Shown here: piece by piece, positions 37,404-41,343 of the stretch
How positions within the stretch are numbered: the first letter of the stretch is position 1
Layout of the letters: every line of letters starts with the position of its first letter
Source of the DNA: Priestia flexa NBRC 15715
GTDB lineage: Bacteria > Bacillota > Bacilli > Bacillales > Bacillaceae_H
Assembly (NCBI RefSeq): GCF_001591565.1
Contig: NZ_BCVD01000019.1
Span: 1 to 41,343, forward strand
Direction of reading: 5' to 3'
DNA: 41,343 bases
Program-made: the position numbers and the translations under genes
The notes under the pieces: generated by a model
Told to the model about the DNA's origin: nothing
What the model saw: only the letters and a program-made list of their open reading frames with translations
Database searches by the model: none

Positions 37404-39788
37404 TTAGTTACGCAATGGTTTCCCTTTTACTAGCATATGTTGCATACGTTGTTGAGACTTCATCTCTCCCACTAAGCTCAAGAATGCTTCTCTCTCTAAA
37501 TCTAGTAAATAATCTTCGTCTACTTTTGTTCCATAAGGTACGCGTCCGCCAGCAATAACAAACGCTAATTTCTTCGCAATTTCATAATCATGATCAGAAA
37601 TGAAGCCTGAATACTTCATTGATTGAGCTCCTAACAATAAAGTTGCATATCCCGTTTCACCAACGACCGGCACTTTTTCACGAATCGGTGGCTTATAACC
37701 GGCCTGAGATAATGACAGAACAGACTGCTTTGCTTCATGAAGCAAATGGTCTTGGTTTGAGGTGATGCCATCTTGGTGATTTAAGAAATTTAGCTCTCTT
37801 GCATGAAGAGCAGAACTAGAGACTTTAGCTGTGGCAATCGTTTCAAACGTTTTATTTGCAATTTGCTGCAAATCTAAGGTCACATCATTTGGAAGACCTT
37901 TTAACTGCTTTAAGTAAAGCTCTTTGTTTCCACCTCCACCTGGAATTAAGCCAACTCCGACTTCAACTAACCCCATATATGTTTCAGCAGATGCCTGAAC
38001 TTTAGCAGTTGGTAAACAAATCTCTGTTCCTCCGCCAAGCGTCATCGCAAACGGTGCTGCAACGACAGGTTTTTCATTATATTTTACTTTCATCATCGCC
38101 TGTTGGAACTGACGAATAACAAATTCAATTTCAAAGAAATTATCGTCTTGAGCTTCCATTAAAATCATGGCTAGATTCGCACCCACGCAGAAGTTTTTAC
38201 CTTGATTTCCAATCACTAGACCTCTGTAATTCCGATTCACTTCCTCTAATGATTCATTTAGCAGCTGAATAATATCTAGACCAATAGCATTGTTTGGTGA
38301 TGTGAACTGCAAGCACGCCACATCATCTCCTAAATCAATTAAACTCGCACCACTATTCTTTTTAATGACTTTATCTTGCGCTTTTAATGCTGATAGATGG
38401 ACAATTTTTTTGTTTTCCACAACTGGTTTATATTCGTTTCGATCATAATAAATTTTCTGTCCATCTAGCTCTTTATAAAATGCAGAAAATCCGCTTTCCT
38501 TCATTTCCTTGATCCAGTCAGGCATTTCTAACCCTTCGGTCTCCATTTTTTCAATCGCAGAGGTGAATCCAATTGCATCCCATGTTTCAAATGGACCATA
38601 ATCCCAGCCAAATCCCCACTTCATCGCTTGATCAATAGCCACAATATCATCTGCAATTTCATCTTTTAACTGGGCTGAATAAAGTAAGACTGGGCTAATG
38701 ATTTTCCATAAGAAGGACCCAGCACGGTCATCCGAATATAGAAGCGCTTTCATTTTATTGGAGAATCCTTTTGTTTGTTTACTTAATTCAACAGACGCTG
38801 TTCTAAGTTTTTTACGCTCTTCATACTGTAAAGTATCTGGATTTAACTCTAGAATTTCTTTGCCTTTTTTCAAGAAGAATCCTTGACCAGACTTACTTCC
38901 CAGCCAGCCGTTTTGCTGCATTATTTTCATAAATGCAGGAATGTTAAAAACCTCTTTTTCTTTTCCATCCACTTTATCGTAGACGTTATTAGCCACATGA
39001 ATAAACGTATCAAGTCCTACAACGTCAAGCGTTCGGAACGTAGCGCTTTTAGGTCTTCCAATGAGTGGTCCCGTAATGGAGTCAACTTCACCAACGCTAT
39101 AGCCACCTTTAAGCATTTCTTGAACTGTTACCAGCAAACCATAGGTTCCAATTCGATTTGCAATAAAATTAGGCGTATCTTTTGCAAGGACAACGCCTTT
39201 TCCAAGCATGTTTTCACCAAAATCCTTTATATATTGAACAACTTCTTCTTTTGTATCTTCAGTAGGAATAACTTCTAATAACTTTAAATAACGCGGTGGA
39301 TTAAAGAAATGTGTTCCTAAGAAGTGCGTTTTAAAATCATCAGATCGACCGCTTGCCATTGCTTCAATTGAAATACCTGAAGTGTTTGAACTTATAATAG
39401 TTCCTGGCTTCCTTACCGCATCAACTTTTTCAAAGAGCTGTTGTTTTACATCTAATCGTTCAACCACCACTTCAATGATCCAGTCACAATCGCTCAGCTT
39501 TTCAAGGTCATCTTCTAAATTTCCTGCCTGAATGAAAGCCACTCGTGATTTGGCCATTAAAGGAGCAGGCTTCTGCTTAGCTAAATTTTTTAATGCCGTT
39601 AAGCTCATTCGATTACGTACCTGTGGACTTTCTAGCGTCAGTCCACTTTTGGTTTCTTCCGGATTTAATTCACTGGGCACAATATCCAATAGCAAGGTTT
39701 CGATTCCCGCGTTTGCTAAGTGTGCTGCAATGCCAGATCCCATTACCCCTGAGCCAATTACAGCTGCCTTCTTAATTTTAAAGCTCAT
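37404..39788 (-). CDS. fadN: Bifunctional 3-hydroxyacyl-CoA dehydrogenase / enoyl-CoA hydratase
   Basis: Two-step beta-oxidation enzyme of 794 residues. The NAD-binding 3-hydroxyacyl-CoA dehydrogenase part comes first (GSGVMGSGIA at about 12-21; HFFNPP near 163), and the crotonase/enoyl-CoA hydratase part follows (about 480-700, with NFCVGANL and GGGTEICLPTAKV). This order is the reverse of E. coli FadB. ATG 39788 follows GAGGGGG. It is the first gene of the operon, with a FadR operator 23 bases upstream. Confidence 0.97.
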   Translation of the reverse strand: MSFKIKKAAVIGSGVMGSGIAAHLANAGIETLLLDIVPSELNPEETKSGLTLESPQVRNRMSLTALKNLAKQKPAPLMAKSRVAFIQAGNLEDDLEKLSDCDWIIEVVVERLDVKQQLFEKVDAVRKPGTIISSNTSGISIEAMASGRSDDFKTHFLGTHFFNPPRYLKLLEVIPTEDTKEEVVQYIKDFGENMLGKGVVLAKDTPNFIANRIGTYGLLVTVQEMLKGGYSVGEVDSITGPLIGRPKSATFRTLDVVGLDTFIHVANNVYDKVDGKEKEVFNIPAFMKIMQQNGWLGSKSGQGFFLKKGKEILELNPDTLQYEERKKLRTASVELSKQTKGFSNKMKALLYSDDRAGSFLWKIISPVLLYSAQLKDEIADDIVAIDQAMKWGFGWDYGPFETWDAIGFTSAIEKMETEGLEMPDWIKEMKESGFSAFYKELDGQKIYYDRNEYKPVVENKKIVHLSALKAQDKVIKKNSGASLIDLGDDVACLQFTSPNNAIGLDIIQLLNESLEEVNRNYRGLVIGNQGKNFCVGANLAMILMEAQDDNFFEIEFVIRQFQQAMMKVKYNEKPVVAAPFAMTLGGGTEICLPTAKVQASAETYMGLVEVGVGLIPGGGGNKELYLKQLKGLPNDVTLDLQQIANKTFETIATAKVSSSALHARELNFLNHQDGITSNQDHLLHEAKQSVLSLSQAGYKPPIREKVPVVGETGYATLLLGAQSMKYSGFISDHDYEIAKKLAFVIAGGRVPYGTKVDEDYLLDLEREAFLSLVGEMKSQQRMQHMLVKGKPLRN

Positions 39789-39810
39789 TCTTACATCCCC
39801 CTCTATACAT

Positions 39811-39828
39811 TGAATGAACAGTCATTCA
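39811..39828. promoter_or_regulatory. FadR operator of fadNAE
   Basis: TGAATGAACAGTCATTCA: two perfect seven-base arms around a four-base centre. It matches the Bacillus FadR (TetR-family) site known from fatty-acid degradation genes. Expected logic: FadR represses until long-chain acyl-CoA is bound. A TATAAA box lies just upstream on the minus strand. Confidence 0.9.
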
Positions 39829-39969
39829 TTTTATAATTAAAAAAAAGAGAGCTACTTTTAATCTCTGATATTACTATAAAACATTTTTTAAATTTTCGCA
39901 ATATACGAACATAATTATTTACAACTATTTTTTATTTCTTTGGTTATATTAAACCCAGGAGGTGATACC

Positions 39970-40119
39970 ATGTCACGCTTAAAAAAAGATCCTTCATCAG
40001 CAGGTGTAAGCGCAGCTAGCGTTAAAGGAAATGCTGGCCCAACACAAGAAGTGCATAATCACGGTAAAAAAACATCTCAAAATCAACAATATGGAAAACA
40101 AAATATGCAGGATAATTAA
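39970..40119 (+). CDS. yuzL: YuzL family small protein
   Basis: Short gene of 49 residues, hydrophilic and basic, with the signature motif AGVSAASVKGNAGP and a C-terminal SQNQQYGKQNM. It matches my memory of the YuzL family. The sequence lacks a hydrophobic segment, and the Gln/Asn-rich tail resembles small acid-soluble spore proteins, which is only a similarity. The Shine-Dalgarno is near perfect (AGGAGGTGAT) with good spacing. It is divergent from fadN and ends at a strong terminator shared with the convergent gene. Length and codon use look like a real gene. Confidence 0.8.
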   Translation: MSRLKKDPSSAGVSAASVKGNAGPTQEVHNHGKKTSQNQQYGKQNMQDN

Positions 40120-40124
40120 GCTAT

Positions 40125-40162
40125 AGATCGAACAAGGAGGTATCGTCTTGTTCGATCTTTTT
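40125..40162 (+). terminator. Terminator between yuzL and the convergent proline dehydrogenase gene
   Basis: A 12-bp stem AGATCGAACAAG with CTTGTTCGATCT, a ten-base loop containing GGAGG, then TTTT. It lies six bases after the yuzL stop. Confidence 0.88.
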
Positions 40163-40170
40163 CATGAATA

Positions 40171-41088
40171 TTATTTTTTCACAATGCCCTTTAAAATAAA
40201 AGCTACATTCGCTGGACGCTCAGCTAGCCTTCTCATAAAATATCCGTACCAATCCTTCCCGTACGGTACATATACACGCATCGTATATCCTTCTTTCCTT
40301 AACTGCTTTTGACGCTCGGGTCGAATACCAAACAACATTTGAAACTCAAATTGATCACGCGGAATATCATGAATGACTGCTAACTTCTTTGTATACTCAA
40401 TAATTTGATCATCATGCGTTGCAATTGCTGTATAGTGACCATTAAGCAAGTGTAATTTAATGAGATTCTTAAAACTATCATCTACATCAATTTTATCTGG
40501 AAAGGCAACGGCCGCTGATTCCTTATATGCTCCTTTTACTAGTCTTAGGTTTGGAGCGTATCCACTCAGGGTTTTAATATCCTGCTCTGTTCGATATAAG
40601 TATGCTTGAAGTACCGTACCAACATTATCGTAGCGCTTTTTAAGTTCTTTAAAAATATTAATGGTCTTTCCGCAGCGCTGGTAATCTTCCATATCAATTG
40701 TAATGAATACATTATATTGTTTTGCTTCCTTCAAGATGTATTCCATGTTTTTCATGACTAACTCTGTGGAAATATCTAAGCCCATTGATGTTAACTTTAA
40801 TGAAAGCTGAGAGCTAAGCTTCTCTTGGTGAATGCGTCGAATTGCTTGGATACAATGTTCCGTCATATAACCAGCCTCTTCTTCCGTTGTAACAAATTCA
40901 CCCAAGTGATCAATTGTAACATCCAGCCCTTGGTCATTTAGTTCACGCACTACGTCTACTGCTCCGCCGATTGTCTCACCTGCTACAAAACGCGCGGCTC
41001 CAAAGCGTAAGCCATAATGCTTCGCTAACTTTGTTAACATTTTATTTTGAGATAAAAATAAAAAAAAGTTGCGCATCGTTTGTTCCAT
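40171..41088 (-). CDS. fadM: Proline dehydrogenase-family protein (YusM/FadM)
   Basis: Flavin-dependent proline dehydrogenase fold (TIM barrel), 305 residues, oxidising proline to pyrroline-5-carboxylate if active. Family motifs include TIDHLGEFVTTEE, KLTSMGLD, ITIDMED, LRLVKGAYKE and the C-terminal FQMLFGIRPERQ with RVYVPYGKDWYGYFMRRLAERP. The name FadM in B. subtilis reflects its place beside the fad genes; I see no FadR site in front of it. ATG 41088 follows GGGGGA. A -10 TATAAT is at 41167-41172 with a weak -35. The organism may have another proline dehydrogenase elsewhere. Confidence 0.92.
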   Translation of the reverse strand: MEQTMRNFFLFLSQNKMLTKLAKHYGLRFGAARFVAGETIGGAVDVVRELNDQGLDVTIDHLGEFVTTEEEAGYMTEHCIQAIRRIHQEKLSSQLSLKLTSMGLDISTELVMKNMEYILKEAKQYNVFITIDMEDYQRCGKTINIFKELKKRYDNVGTVLQAYLYRTEQDIKTLSGYAPNLRLVKGAYKESAAVAFPDKIDVDDSFKNLIKLHLLNGHYTAIATHDDQIIEYTKKLAVIHDIPRDQFEFQMLFGIRPERQKQLRKEGYTMRVYVPYGKDWYGYFMRRLAERPANVAFILKGIVKK

Positions 41089-41283
41089 AGCATTTCCCCC
41101 GATTTTTTATCTTCTGAGCTTATATTAAAGCTTCCACCCTTCACCGAGCCGTTTAATATAGCAGTTATTATACATTTTAACATTTTTTTTTAAAATAGAG
41201 ATACATTCAACTAGCAACTTGTCGTCTTTTCTTTACTAGTATATGTACCTTATTTTTGTCCGGTTCTGCAATTTATTTAGACA

Positions 41284-41343
41284 AAAAAGAGGATGGGACA
41301 TAACAAAACAAATTTCCCAAAAGAAGAACGTTCCATTCCACTC
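41284..41343. repeat. Left end of a probable dispersed intergenic repeat (GGATGGGACATAAC type)
   Basis: The last 60 bases begin with AAAAAGAGGATGGGACATAAC-like sequence (20 bases shown in part) and contain GAACGTTC. This resembles intergenic repeats with a GGGACATAAC arm seen in Bacillales genomes, where the other arm forms a hairpin. The partner arm would lie beyond the window. The 255 bases after fadM contain no gene. Confidence 0.4.

Noticed and set aside
40137-40300. GGAGG in the yuzL terminator loop followed by a TTG and an open frame antisense to fadM
   Set aside because: The Shine-Dalgarno-like sequence is in a terminator loop and the frame is only the complement of a clear gene. Coincidence is more likely.

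Overview
This window looks like a chromosomal segment of an endospore-forming Bacillales species close to Bacillus/Priestia megaterium. The composition is low-GC and Shine-Dalgarno sequences are strong (AGGAGG-type, often with GTG or TTG starts). Sporulation genes are present (yutH, a YhcN-type lipoprotein, lytH, yunB, a YuzL-type gene). Gene order follows the Bacillus subtilis yutM-to-yusM region almost gene for gene. I see no transposase, prophage, CRISPR array, tRNA or rRNA. This is ordinary core chromosome with several lineage-specific insertions.

Layout. 1-4.5 kb: Fe-S carrier yutM (cut by the window edge), dapF, a DUF2225 zinc-ribbon protein, yuzB, the NAD(P)H dehydrogenase-like yutJ, yuzD and the NifU-like scaffold yutI. 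4.5-9 kb: the threonine operon hom-thrC-thrB with overlapping genes and one clear sigma-A promoter, then a 2-hydroxyacid dehydrogenase. 9-16 kb: yutH, yutG, yutF, yutE, a DUF3055 gene, yutD, a sporulation lipoprotein (yutC), lipA and the spore-cortex peptidase lytH. 16-19.9 kb: an inserted transporter block, made of an NSS-family importer with a 36-residue companion peptide and an NhaC-superfamily transporter behind a complete lysine riboswitch. 19.9-23.2 kb: yunB, an HD-GYP protein, yunC and a DUF72 gene. 23.3-28.5 kb: the sufCDSUB operon for Fe-S assembly. 28.7-32.1 kb: yurZ and the methionine ABC importer metNPQ behind a SAM (S-box) riboswitch. 32.1-34.3 kb: yusE, yusF, yusG, gcvH and yusI. 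34.4-41.1 kb: the fatty-acid beta-oxidation operon fadN-fadA-fadE with a clear FadR operator, a tiny YuzL gene and a proline dehydrogenase-like gene. The right edge holds the start of a probable dispersed repeat.

How the genes fit together. Two themes dominate: Fe-S and lipoate chemistry (yutM, yutI, suf, lipA, gcvH) and aspartate-family amino acids (dapF for lysine, hom-thrCB for threonine, metNPQ and the NSS carrier for methionine, the lysine-riboswitch transporter). The most interesting signals are regulatory RNA structures. The lysine riboswitch leader carries a second hairpin that would hide the ribosome-binding site of the transporter gene. The yunB ribosome-binding site lies inside the 3' arm of a terminator-like hairpin, with a sigma-E-like -10 in the loop. 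The suf promoter is followed by tandem operator-like repeats. Several long hairpins lack U-tracts. I did not find an undescribed multi-gene system; the novelty here is at the level of leaders and small genes.

All assignments come from reading the sequence and remembered family features. No database search was run.
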